From: Minisyncoccota bacterium
GTDB lineage: Bacteria > Patescibacteriota > Minisyncoccia > JAHIHE01 > JAGLIN01
DNA length: 58,539 bases
Assembly: GCA_028691985.1 (NCBI GenBank)
Contig: JAQUYG010000005.1
Coordinates: 1 to 58,539, forward strand
Reading direction: 5' to 3'
Below the pieces are notes generated by a model, which was not told the DNA's origin, searched no databases, and worked only from the letters and a program-made list of their open reading frames with translations. This document shows positions 17,809-25,406 of the stretch, one piece after another; position 1 is the first letter of the stretch, and each line of letters starts with the position of its first letter. Both the position numbers and the translations under genes were made by a program.

Positions 17809-17859
17809 AAAAAAGAAAGGCCGTTTTTCAAATCCGTTTTTTAGGATTAATTAGCCTTT
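17809..17859 (-). terminator. Intrinsic terminator of the 43-aa peptide gene
   Basis: Read on the minus strand, AAAGGC (17854-17859) pairs with GCCTTT (17816-17821), enclosing an inner stem AATCC/GGATT, and is followed by CTTTTTT (forward A-run 17809-17814). It lies just after the peptide gene's stop. Confidence 0.6.
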
Positions 17860-17869
17860 TTGGAGCGGT

Positions 17870-18001
17870 TTATTTCACTATTACCACTCCAGTTACTTTT
17901 TTCATGTGAGCTTCTTTTATTTCCGGAAGCTCCTTTCTCTCTTCTCTTGGAGTGGTGGTCATTTCTACTCCCTCTTTTTTTCTTATCTCTTTAGTTGCCA
18001 C
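17870..18001 (-). CDS. 43-aa hydrophilic peptide of unknown function
   Basis: A short GTG-initiated frame encoding 43 residues that begin MATKEIRKKEG and end KKVTGVVIVK. It is highly charged up to a short hydrophobic tail and has no signal peptide or membrane segment. The call rests on its expression signals rather than on homology: a Shine-Dalgarno GGGAGGTGA (18007-18015) spaced 5 bases from the GTG, a near-consensus promoter (18057-18085), and a terminator after the stop. Such a clear Shine-Dalgarno is unusual in this window. I do not recognise the peptide; a leader, a small regulatory protein or a modified-peptide precursor are all possible, but none is shown. Confidence 0.6.
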   Translation of the reverse strand: MATKEIRKKEGVEMTTTPREERKELPEIKEAHMKKVTGVVIVK

Positions 18002-18056
18002 TTTTCTCACCTCCCTTTATTTTTTTTATTTTTTCTTTGAGAAAAGTTAACTTTGA

Positions 18057-18085
18057 ACTATACTATATAAATCAAAATTTGTCAA
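18057..18085 (-). promoter_or_regulatory. Near-consensus promoter for the 43-aa peptide gene
   Basis: On the minus strand, TTGACA (18080-18085) and TATAGT (18057-18062) are separated by exactly 17 bases. Transcription would start near 18050 and run away from proS, leaving an AT-rich leader of about 50 bases before the GTG. Confidence 0.75.
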
Positions 18086-18101
18086 TACCTAATAAATCTC
18101 T

Positions 18102-19349
18102 ATGAAACAATCTAAATTATTCGGAAAAACAATATATGAAGTGCCTAAGGACGAGGTGAGTAAGAATGCTCAGCTTCTTATTCGTGGCGGTTTTGTTGAT
18201 AAACTGATGGCGGGCGTCTATTATTATTTGCCACTTGGAAAACGGGTGCTTTCGAAGATTGAAAACATTGTCCGTGAAGAAATGAACGCAATCGGTGGGC
18301 AGGAGATTTTGATGAGCGCGCTTCAGAAAAAAGAAGACTGGCAGACGACCGGTCGTTGGGATATCGATGTGATGATGAAAGTCCAGACAAATCTGGACAA
18401 GGAATTTGGGTTGGGGTGGACGCACGAAGAAGCAGTGACGCCGCTTGCTAAAAAATATGTTAGGTCATACAAAGATTTTCCGTTTTCACTATATCAGATT
18501 CAGACGAAGTTCCGCAACGAGAAGCGAGCCAAGTCAGGAATCTTGCGTGGACGCGAATTTGTGATGAAAGATTTATATTCATTCCACACCAGCGAAGAAA
18601 GCTTGGATGAATTTTACTTGCAAGCTAAAGACGCATATTCCAAAGTTTTCAAAAGAGTCGGGCTCGGCGATAAGACATATTTCACTTATGCTTCAGGTGG
18701 TGATTTCAGCAAATACTCACATGAGTTTCAGACCTTGACCGATGCCGGAGAAGATAATATCCATATCTGCGATAAATGCGGCATCGCCATTAATGAGGAA
18801 GTAGTTGAGGAGCTAGATGGAAAATGTCCCGAGTGCGGCAGTAGCGATTTACATGTCGAAAAAGCAGTAGAGGTCGGAAATATTTTCAAGCTCAAAAATC
18901 GTTTTACTGATCCTTTCAATTTTAAATTTTTGGATAGTGATGGAAAAGAAAAGACGGTTATGATGGGCTGTTATGGAATCGGACCAAGTCGTTTGATGGG
19001 AACAGTAGTAGAAATTCTAAGTGATGAAAAGGGGGTTGTTTGGCCGAAAGAAATTGCACCTTATCAAATTCATTTAGTGTCGCTTGGGAATAGCGATGAA
19101 GTGAAAAACAAAGCCGAAGAAATTTATAACGATTTGCAGCAGCAGAAGGTTGAAGTTTTGTTTGATGACCGTGGTGAGTCAGCGGGTGTAAAACTCAAAG
19201 ATTCTGACTTGATCGGCATCCCTCTCCGTGTCGTAGTGAGTGCTAAGACATTAGGGCAGGACGGAGTCGAAATCAAGAAGCGAAGTGAGGAGGGCTTTGA
19301 AATCATAAAGCTCGGAGATTTGCAGCATTATCTAAAAAACTTTATCTAA
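18102..19349 (+). CDS. proS: Prolyl-tRNA synthetase, short form without editing insert
   Basis: A 415-aa class II synthetase that charges tRNA-Pro. Motif 2 is in KFRNEKRAKSGILRGREF, motif 3 is in MMGCYGIGPSRLMG, and the C-terminal anticodon-binding domain starts near residue 320 (PYQIHLVSLG). Typical bacterial ProRS has about 570 residues with a YbaK-like editing domain between motifs 2 and 3. Here that place holds only a short treble-clef-like segment with Cys223, Cys226, Cys242 and Cys245, which probably binds zinc. Misacylated Ala-tRNA-Pro would therefore need a separate editing protein. It is monocistronic and is followed by a strong terminator. Confidence 0.96.
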   Translation: MKQSKLFGKTIYEVPKDEVSKNAQLLIRGGFVDKLMAGVYYYLPLGKRVLSKIENIVREEMNAIGGQEILMSALQKKEDWQTTGRWDIDVMMKVQTNLDKEFGLGWTHEEAVTPLAKKYVRSYKDFPFSLYQIQTKFRNEKRAKSGILRGREFVMKDLYSFHTSEESLDEFYLQAKDAYSKVFKRVGLGDKTYFTYASGGDFSKYSHEFQTLTDAGEDNIHICDKCGIAINEEVVEELDGKCPECGSSDLHVEKAVEVGNIFKLKNRFTDPFNFKFLDSDGKEKTVMMGCYGIGPSRLMGTVVEILSDEKGVVWPKEIAPYQIHLVSLGNSDEVKNKAEEIYNDLQQQKVEVLFDDRGESAGVKLKDSDLIGIPLRVVVSAKTLGQDGVEIKKRSEEGFEIIKLGDLQHYLKNFI

Positions 19350-19359
19350 AGGTTTATAT

Positions 19360-19387
19360 AGCAGCAGATTCGAGTCTGCTGCTTTTT
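19360..19387 (+). terminator. Intrinsic terminator after proS
   Basis: AGCAGCAGA (19360-19368) pairs perfectly with TCTGCTGCT (19375-19383) around a 6-base loop, followed by a T-run. The hairpin resembles the core of the dispersed AGCAGAC repeat. Confidence 0.85.
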
Positions 19388-19498
19388 GTGGTAATTTTTT
19401 GTAATACTATCTTAAAAACTGTGTCATGTTGAACTTTTTAATATCTTAAGCTATATAGCGTAAATGCTAAAAAATAGAGTAAAATGTAAAATGACACA

Positions 19499-19526
19499 GA
19501 TTCCGGCTCGGAGGCCGGAATGACAG
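19499..19526. repeat. Dispersed ATTCCGGC palindrome
   Basis: ATTCCGGC (19500-19507) pairs with GCCGGAAT (19514-19521) around TCGGAG, and is followed by GACAG. It is a clean member of the intergenic repeat family seen also at 17664-17787 and 24011-24244. Confidence 0.7.
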
Positions 19527-19570
19527 ATGAAAACATATTTTTGTAAAACCTCTGAAAGAAGCGGCATTTT

Positions 19571-19598
19571 TTGCCATTTCCTCCTTTTATGCTATACT
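19571..19598 (+). promoter_or_regulatory. Promoter of the mreBCD-mrdA operon
   Basis: TTGCCA (19571-19576) and TATACT (19593-19598) are 16 bases apart and sit 40 bases upstream of the mreB ATG. Confidence 0.6.
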
Positions 19599-19638
19599 AG
19601 AAGCTGAGAGATTTTTACTTGTAATAATTTGAATTTTT

Positions 19639-20691
19639 ATGTTTAATAAATTATTCGGCTATTTCAGTCACAATATCGGGATCGATTTGGGGACGGCAAA
19701 TACGCTTGTTTATGTGGAGGGAAAAGGGATCGTAATCAATGAACCTTCTGTAGTGGCGGTTAACAAAAAAACTGGAAAAATTTTGGCAATCGGGAAGGAA
19801 GCGAAAAAAATGGTCGGTAAGACTCCGGGACATATCGTAGCAACCAGACCTCTCGTTGACGGAGTTATCTCGGACTTTGAAGTTACGGAGCAGATGCTTA
19901 AATATTTTATTGATAAAGTTCATCAACAATCATTCTCGATTTTTCCCAGACCGCGCGTGGTTGTTGGTGTTCCGTCAGGAGTTACTGAGGTGGAAAAGAA
20001 GGCTGTCATAGATGCGACTATCAGTGCCGGTGCTCGTGAAGCATATCTTATCGAGGAGCCGATGGCAGCGGCAATCGGAGTCCGTCTTCCGGTGCAGGAT
20101 GCGGCGGGAAACATGATCGTCGATATAGGAGGCGGTACTACTGAAGTTGCAGTCATATCGCTCGGTGGAATCGTTGCCAGCAGGAGTCTTCGTATCGCCG
20201 GTGATGAACTTAGTGAAAATGTTATACAGTTTGCGCGTGACGAATTCAATTTGCTTCTTGGCGAAAAAACAGCAGAGGAAATTAAAATTGCAATCGGTTC
20301 CGCTTATCCTTTGGAGGAGAAACTTGAGATGCCGATGCGAGGAAGAGACTTGGTCACCGGTCTTCCGAAAGAGGTCATAGTCACCGATGAACATGTGCGT
20401 CGAGCCCTTTCCCGTTCCGTGAAAATTCTCGTGGATAATATAAAGGCGACAATCGAAGAAACACCTCCTGAGTTAGTCGCTGATATTATGAGTAAAGGAA
20501 TCGTTCTTATTGGGGGAGGTGGAATGCTTAAGGGGCTTGATAAATTGGTCAGTGAACAGACCAAGATGCCGGTAAAAGTTGCCGACGATCCGCTGACGGC
20601 AGTGGCGCGAGGAGCCGGAATCGTTTTGGAAGACATAGACAAACTGAAAGAAGTCCTGGTTTCAATGAAAAACGAGAAATCTCCTATCTAG
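19639..20691 (+). CDS. mreB: Rod-shape-determining actin MreB, paralogue 2
   Basis: A 350-aa MreB. An amphipathic N-terminal segment (MFNKLFGYFSHN) precedes the phosphate-1 loop GIDLGTANTLVY; phosphate-2 is VDIGGGTTEVAVISLGGIV and the adenosine motif is LIGGGGMLKGLDKLV. It assembles membrane-bound filaments that organise lateral wall synthesis. Because it heads mreC-mreD-mrdA it is the canonical elongasome MreB, in contrast to the paralogue at 10339. Confidence 0.97.
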   Translation: MFNKLFGYFSHNIGIDLGTANTLVYVEGKGIVINEPSVVAVNKKTGKILAIGKEAKKMVGKTPGHIVATRPLVDGVISDFEVTEQMLKYFIDKVHQQSFSIFPRPRVVVGVPSGVTEVEKKAVIDATISAGAREAYLIEEPMAAAIGVRLPVQDAAGNMIVDIGGGTTEVAVISLGGIVASRSLRIAGDELSENVIQFARDEFNLLLGEKTAEEIKIAIGSAYPLEEKLEMPMRGRDLVTGLPKEVIVTDEHVRRALSRSVKILVDNIKATIEETPPELVADIMSKGIVLIGGGGMLKGLDKLVSEQTKMPVKVADDPLTAVARGAGIVLEDIDKLKEVLVSMKNEKSPI

Positions 20692-20703
20692 TAAGAACTT
20701 GTT

Positions 20704-21525
20704 ATGCAAAAGAAAGTTATTGATTTTAAAACCCTGTTTTTCTTGTTCATAATCCTTTTTATTATGATTTTTCTTGATAGACAGGGATATATGCAGAGCG
20801 CTAAAGGCGCGCTTTTCTCTTTTTTTTCGCCAATACAATCTAGGCTATATTCTTCTTCCAGCGGCGTAGTGAATTTTTTTAAGACACTGGAGGATATCGG
20901 CGATTTCAAGGAGGAGAATGAAAAGTTGCAGGCAGAGAATATCCGACTTACTTTTGAACTTTCAAAATTACAGGAGGTAGACAGGGAAAATGAGCTCTTG
21001 AATAAACAGCTCAAATTCAAGGAAGACCTATGCGGCGAGGATGACTGTCTGACTTTCAAAGAGGGATCAGTCATAAGTCGGAGTCCTGATAGTTATGAAA
21101 AATCCGTTGTTATAAATCTTGGCAGTGCGGACGGTGTCGAAAAGAATAGCGCTGTTACTATCGCGGGAGGAGTAATGATCGGAAAGGTGTCAGAAGTTTT
21201 TGAAGACTATTCGAAAGTCATTCTTCTCACTTCACCGCAAAGCTCTGTGAATTGTCTTTCTCAGACGACGCGTGCGAACGGACTTGTTAAGGGGCAATAT
21301 GGAACGGGCGTGGAGCTGGAGATGATCGATCAGAGCGAAGAGCTTATAAAAGGTGACCTTATCATCACTTCCGGTTTCGAGGAAGGAATTCCGGGCGGTC
21401 TTATCCTTGGAAGGATTGCTGAAATAGAAGAGTCTCCTAATGTGGTTTTTAAGAGCGCGGAAATAGAACTTTTTTCGGATTTTAGCAGGCTTGAAGAAAT
21501 ATTTTTGGTCACAAAAAATGAATAA
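20704..21525 (+). CDS. mreC: Rod-shape-determining protein MreC
   Basis: A 273-aa bitopic protein: a transmembrane helix at about residues 9-26 (LFFLFIILFIMIFLD), a coiled coil at about 58-100 (EENEKLQAENIRLTFELSKL), then the beta-barrel MreC domain with NLGSADGVEKNSAVTIAGG and GDLIITSGFEEGIPGG. It links MreB filaments with PBP2 in the periplasm or outer wall zone. The gene overlaps mreD by 8 bases, so the two are translationally coupled. Confidence 0.95.
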   Translation: MQKKVIDFKTLFFLFIILFIMIFLDRQGYMQSAKGALFSFFSPIQSRLYSSSSGVVNFFKTLEDIGDFKEENEKLQAENIRLTFELSKLQEVDRENELLNKQLKFKEDLCGEDDCLTFKEGSVISRSPDSYEKSVVINLGSADGVEKNSAVTIAGGVMIGKVSEVFEDYSKVILLTSPQSSVNCLSQTTRANGLVKGQYGTGVELEMIDQSEELIKGDLIITSGFEEGIPGGLILGRIAEIEESPNVVFKSAEIELFSDFSRLEEIFLVTKNE

Positions 21526-22000
21526 CGAAGTGAATTATTATAAATTGGTAATCATCCTGCTGGCCGCATTTTTTTTGCAGACGACATTGTTCGGTCAGCT
21601 TCTTGGTTTTTTCTCTCCCAATCTAATCTTGATGATTCTGGTTGCTGGTGCTTTTCTTTCCTGTGACTCCGATTTTTTGATAGTAGCCTTTCTATCTGGG
21701 GTGGTTCTTGATATTTTTTCTTCTTCGGGTTTCGGGATATTTCCGTTTTGTTTTTTAATGACCCTGCTCTTCGTCTGCTTCTTAAAAGCTAAATTCATCA
21801 AAGAGAGGAATTTTGCAAAAATAATTATTTTTGCTGCGCTTGCGGCTATTTTCTGTAATCTCCTGTATTTTTTTATTTTTTATTTCGTTTTTAGCGCGGA
21901 GATCGGCCCTGACTATGGTTTTCTTCTGCAAAGGACCGCCTGGGATTTGATTTTATCCGCAATTTTTGTCCATCCTTTTATTCGTATGATTTCCAAATAA
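21518..22000 (+). CDS. mreD: Rod-shape-determining protein MreD
   Basis: A 160-aa integral membrane protein with about five hydrophobic helices (for example LVIILLAAFFLQTTLF and LILMILVAGAFL). Sequence alone is only weakly conserved in this family, but its position between mreC and the PBP2 gene makes the call firm. The ATG at 21518 overlaps the end of mreC by 8 bases; a longer upstream frame is possible but would overlap more. Confidence 0.88.
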   Translation: MNNEVNYYKLVIILLAAFFLQTTLFGQLLGFFSPNLILMILVAGAFLSCDSDFLIVAFLSGVVLDIFSSSGFGIFPFCFLMTLLFVCFLKAKFIKERNFAKIIIFAALAAIFCNLLYFFIFYFVFSAEIGPDYGFLLQRTAWDLILSAIFVHPFIRMISK

Positions 22001-22003
22001 GCG

Positions 22004-23920
22004 ATGTCTTCATATTTTATAAAAAAGAAAAAAGCTGAAATCGAGTTCGAAGAGATACTTCTTGATTCTAGGAACAAGAGCAGCGTAAAAATAGATAACT
22101 ATTTTGACAACAAAAAAATAAAGGACCTGCAGAAGGTTTTCGTTTTGGTGTTTGCAGTCTTTTTCTTCCAGCTTTTCTATCTGCAGATAATAAAAAGTGA
22201 TTATTATTCTTCCATCTCCGAGAAAAATTATATTCGTACTGTGAAGATCAAATCTTCTCGCGGAATCATTTATGATCGTAATATGACTCAGGTCGTATAT
22301 AATATTCCGGTCTTTGATTTGGTAATGATTCCGGCGGATTTTTTCAAGAACAGAGAAGACATCGATACGAAGGTCGCTGAGCTTGCTTGGATCATAGGAG
22401 AGAGTGAAGAATCCTTTGCCCAAAAGATTGAAGGCGTGACCCCGAACTCTTATGAGGCTTTTCCCATTATGAGTAATATAGACAAGGAAAAGGCTCTGGT
22501 TATTGATGAGAAGATAAAGGATATGGGTGGTGTCGAGCTTGAAAATAGCGCAATTCGTGACTATATCGACGGCGAATATTTTTCTCCCATCATCGGATAT
22601 AGCGGCAAGATAAGCCAATCGGAGTTGGAAAAATACCCCGACTATCTACTTACGGACATTGTAGGAAAAGACGGGTTGGAACTGTCCTATGAGGAAGAGA
22701 TGCGTGGCATCTATGGAACGGAAGAGATGGAGGTAGACTCTCTGGGGAGAGTGAATCGCGTGGTTGGAAAAGCGGAGCCGGTTTCTGGAAATAATCTTGT
22801 TCTGAATATAGATGCAGAATTGCAGAAGCGTCTTTATGGCGAGGTGGCAGCAGCAGTTGAGAAGTTCAAAGGTACAGGAGGTTCTGTTGTCGCCATCGAC
22901 CCAAGAAATGGTGCGGTACTTGCCTTGGTCAGTTACCCTTCTTTTAATAACAATCTTTTTGCGGGTGGTATAAGTACTTCTGAATATGATGCAATTATCA
23001 AAAATCCCAATAATCCTCTCTTTAATCGTCCGATTGAAGGAGAATATCCTCCAGGCTCGACTTTCAAGCCGATGATGGCAGCAGCCACTTTGCAGGAGAA
23101 TATAATATCTCCGACTCGTCAGATCACAGATGTCGGCTATATAGGTCTCGGCGGCTGGACCTTTGTTGACTGGAAGGCACACGGGCAGGTTAACCTGGTA
23201 AAAGCGATTGCTCAATCCTGCAATGTATATTTCTATACTGTCGGTGGCGGTTATGGCGACATAACGGGCCTTGGTGTGGATAGGATCAAGAAATATGCCA
23301 ATTTGTTCGGGATGGGTGAATTGACGGGCATCGATATTCCAGGCGAGCAGACGGGACTTATCCCTGACACAGTGTGGAAAAGGGAAGTGAAGGATGAACC
23401 TTGGTATATCGGTGACACTTATCATATGTCAATCGGGCAGGGTGATGTTTTGGCGACTCCGCTCCAAATCGCGAATTACACTGCAGCGATTGCTAACGGT
23501 GGAACCTTATATGTACCGCAAATCGTTGATAAGATTGTCGACTCGAAGGGCAATGTGGTCAGGGATATAGAAAGTGAAGTCATTCGCGAAGATTTTATAG
23601 ATGCGGAAAATATTGAATGGGTGCAAAAGGGAATGAGGGAAAATGTGATCTCCGGCTCGGGACTTTCCCTTTCCGTTCTGGAAGTCGAATCAGCGGGAAA
23701 AACCGGAACTGCGCAGTATGCCGGCAATACAAAATCTCATGCGTGGTATACGGTTTATGCGCCTTATGAGAATCCGGAAATTGTGATGGCAATTATGATT
23801 GAAGGAGGAGGGGAAGGACATTACGCTTCCGTTCCGATTGCAAAAGAAATCCTGAGTTGGTATTACGGAGAAAGATTGACGGGGGAGAATCCAAAGGAGG
23901 CTACGACTGCGACGCCGTAA
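22004..23920 (+). CDS. mrdA: Penicillin-binding protein 2, elongation transpeptidase
   Basis: A 638-aa class B PBP that cross-links peptidoglycan in the elongasome. A cytoplasmic N-terminus is followed by a membrane helix near residues 43-63 (VFVLVFAVFFFQLFYLQII). A pedestal domain comes next, then the transpeptidase domain with SxxK (Ser352-Thr-Phe-Lys355), SxN (Ser405-Cys-Asn407) and KTG (566-568). The catalytic triad is intact. It follows mreD by 3 bases. The partner glycosyltransferase RodA is not in the window. Confidence 0.96.
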   Translation: MSSYFIKKKKAEIEFEEILLDSRNKSSVKIDNYFDNKKIKDLQKVFVLVFAVFFFQLFYLQIIKSDYYSSISEKNYIRTVKIKSSRGIIYDRNMTQVVYNIPVFDLVMIPADFFKNREDIDTKVAELAWIIGESEESFAQKIEGVTPNSYEAFPIMSNIDKEKALVIDEKIKDMGGVELENSAIRDYIDGEYFSPIIGYSGKISQSELEKYPDYLLTDIVGKDGLELSYEEEMRGIYGTEEMEVDSLGRVNRVVGKAEPVSGNNLVLNIDAELQKRLYGEVAAAVEKFKGTGGSVVAIDPRNGAVLALVSYPSFNNNLFAGGISTSEYDAIIKNPNNPLFNRPIEGEYPPGSTFKPMMAAATLQENIISPTRQITDVGYIGLGGWTFVDWKAHGQVNLVKAIAQSCNVYFYTVGGGYGDITGLGVDRIKKYANLFGMGELTGIDIPGEQTGLIPDTVWKREVKDEPWYIGDTYHMSIGQGDVLATPLQIANYTAAIANGGTLYVPQIVDKIVDSKGNVVRDIESEVIREDFIDAENIEWVQKGMRENVISGSGLSLSVLEVESAGKTGTAQYAGNTKSHAWYTVYAPYENPEIVMAIMIEGGGEGHYASVPIAKEILSWYYGERLTGENPKEATTATP

Positions 23921-24010
23921 TTAAACTAAGTTTTTTGATATTGGCTAATACTGTTTTTTGAAATTTTAGTACTTCTGTTTTGTCAGAATCCCTCTTGTCG
24001 GTATCCTCGG

Positions 24011-24244
24011 CCTTGTCATTCCGGAATTTTGGTACTCCAAAATATCCGGAATCCCGTGACCATATTTCACCAAACTCCACCTGTGTCACTCCGGGCTCGA
24101 TCCGGAATCTGTGATATTTAACGAAAAAATGTTAATGTTAAAGTATTAACGAAATGAAGGGATTCTTCGACTCCGCCTTGCTCCGCTAAGAATGACAGAA
24201 GCTTTCTTTTTCTGTTATTCTGAAATGAGCATAGCGACCCTGGA
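24011..24244. repeat. Cluster of dispersed palindromic repeat modules
   Basis: The 356-base gap 23921-24276 holds no gene but at least four repeat modules. One is a long palindrome, ATTCCGGAATTTTGG (24018-24032) against CCAAAATATCCGGAAT (24037-24052), with one bulged base. A second is CACTCCGGGCTCGATCCGGA (24087-24106). A third starts GATTCTTCGACTCCGCC and ends AAGAATGACAG (24161-24198). A fourth, CTGTTATTCTGAAATGAG, starts near 24212. They match the units at 17664-17787 and 19499-19526. Confidence 0.65.
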
Positions 24245-24276
24245 GTTTGGGAAAGAGTTTATAGGCTTTAAAAGAT

Positions 24277-24828
24277 ATGTTTATGAACAATACAAGTAAG
24301 ATAGACACAAAAATAAAATTAATAAAAGAATGGTATGAGGTTAATCGAAAAACAATCATCGCTTCTTTTGTTATTCTTTTTGTTGTGTCATTTTTTGTAG
24401 ATATAAATTATATTTTTGCAGTTATCTTCTTTTTCTCTAATGGCGTAGTGTATCTGCTAACGGAGTTATATGAAGTATCTGACAATCCTTCTGTGGCAGC
24501 TTTTTGGGGTGCTTTTTTTGCCTTCATTCTTGTGTGTCTTAGGGATTTTTTAGAAAAGAGAAGGATTAATAAGGGATATTTAACCTCAATAAAGAAATCA
24601 TTGGAGATGTATTTTGATGATTTGAATAATAATATTCAATATTTAGATACTCAGATTTATCATATGCAGGAACATAAGGCTCTGGGTTGTGCTCTAACGG
24701 ATCCTCTTTTTTATTTTGATTATATTGACATGGAGAGCATACTTAAGATAAAAGACAAGGATATACAAGAAAAACTTTTTATAGTAAAAAAAGACAAAGA
24801 ATCAATAATCAATCTTTTGAAATATTGA
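24277..24828 (+). CDS. Unknown membrane protein, possibly interrupted by a frameshift
   Basis: A 183-aa frame with two or three hydrophobic helices at about residues 29-68 (IIASFVILFVVSFFVDINYI onwards) and 73-90 (VAAFWGAFFAFILVCL), then a charged helical cytoplasmic part. I do not recognise the family. The frame stops at 24826, but a coding-like stretch continues in the -1 frame to 24989, and the two meet at a run of seven A (24786-24792). The intact product may therefore be about 237 aa. It lies downstream of the repeat cluster and its codon use is more AT-rich than that of neighbouring core genes. Confidence 0.55.
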   Translation: MFMNNTSKIDTKIKLIKEWYEVNRKTIIASFVILFVVSFFVDINYIFAVIFFFSNGVVYLLTELYEVSDNPSVAAFWGAFFAFILVCLRDFLEKRRINKGYLTSIKKSLEMYFDDLNNNIQYLDTQIYHMQEHKALGCALTDPLFYFDYIDMESILKIKDKDIQEKLFIVKKDKESIINLLKY

Positions 24829-24989
24829 ATAGATTTTTTACTGATAAAGATGTGAGTTTTTCTGGCGAGGACTTTATCTATAGGGGGAAGAATAAGAGTC
24901 TCTTGGATATGGAAAGGGCGGTTATATCCATTATAAAAGACACTAAAGAATTGTCTGAAGAAGTAAAAAAAGTTATTGTTTTGATGTAG
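24792..24989 (+). pseudogene. Minus-1-frame continuation of the preceding membrane protein
   Basis: An open stretch of 65 codons with no good start codon at its head, reading on as FEILNRFFTDKDVSFSG and ending VKKVIVLM before TAG. It follows directly from the A7 tract in the gene above. It could be the true C-terminus separated by a one-base indel (mutation or assembly error), or be reached by -1 slippage at A-AAA-AAA. Confidence 0.45.
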
Positions 24990-25007
24990 AAATATTTTTT
25001 ATAATCT

Positions 25008-25391
25008 ATGACCCACGAAGAAATATGTCGGCTAATTTTTGAACACGCTTGTCGAACTCTTAAGATGAAGGGTTTTACTTTTCAGCCCAAGGTTGTGCGG
25101 GCGGGGGATGGCTATGTTCGGTCATATAAACTTGGATATACTAACCTCGCATCTAAACTAGTGGTAATCGATATCTATACGCAGAAATTGAAGAAGCCGA
25201 AAAAGTATAGCAGTATCTTGGCTGTGATTGCGCACGAACTAGCTCATCATCAGAAAAAGCCATATCGGCAGTTGGATCTTCGGCGTCGGAAATGGATTAA
25301 CCGCATCCATTATCCGGAATTTTACCAGCAATGTAATAAGAACATCGATAAATTCAAGAAGGATAAAGTGCTGCGCGAGTTCTATAAATAA
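25008..25391 (+). CDS. Small putative zinc metalloprotease (HExxH, YgjP/SprT-like)
   Basis: A 127-aa soluble protein with the zincin motif HELAH at residues 76-80 and a candidate third ligand His101 in HYPEFYQQC, the spacing seen in YgjP/SprT-like gluzincins (where the equivalent segment reads HSPEFW or similar). The family includes DNA-protein crosslink proteases and uncharacterised small peptidases. It lies 15 bases before mnmA, probably in one transcript. The substrate is unknown. Confidence 0.6.
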   Translation: MTHEEICRLIFEHACRTLKMKGFTFQPKVVRAGDGYVRSYKLGYTNLASKLVVIDIYTQKLKKPKKYSSILAVIAHELAHHQKKPYRQLDLRRRKWINRIHYPEFYQQCNKNIDKFKKDKVLREFYK

Positions 25392-25406
25392 TCTAAAAGA
25401 ATAATT

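Noticed and set aside
22010-23425. Long minus-strand frames (up to 259 codons) opposite mrdA
   Set aside because: They are antisense to a conserved gene with intact catalytic motifs, and lack any recognisable domain or expression signals.
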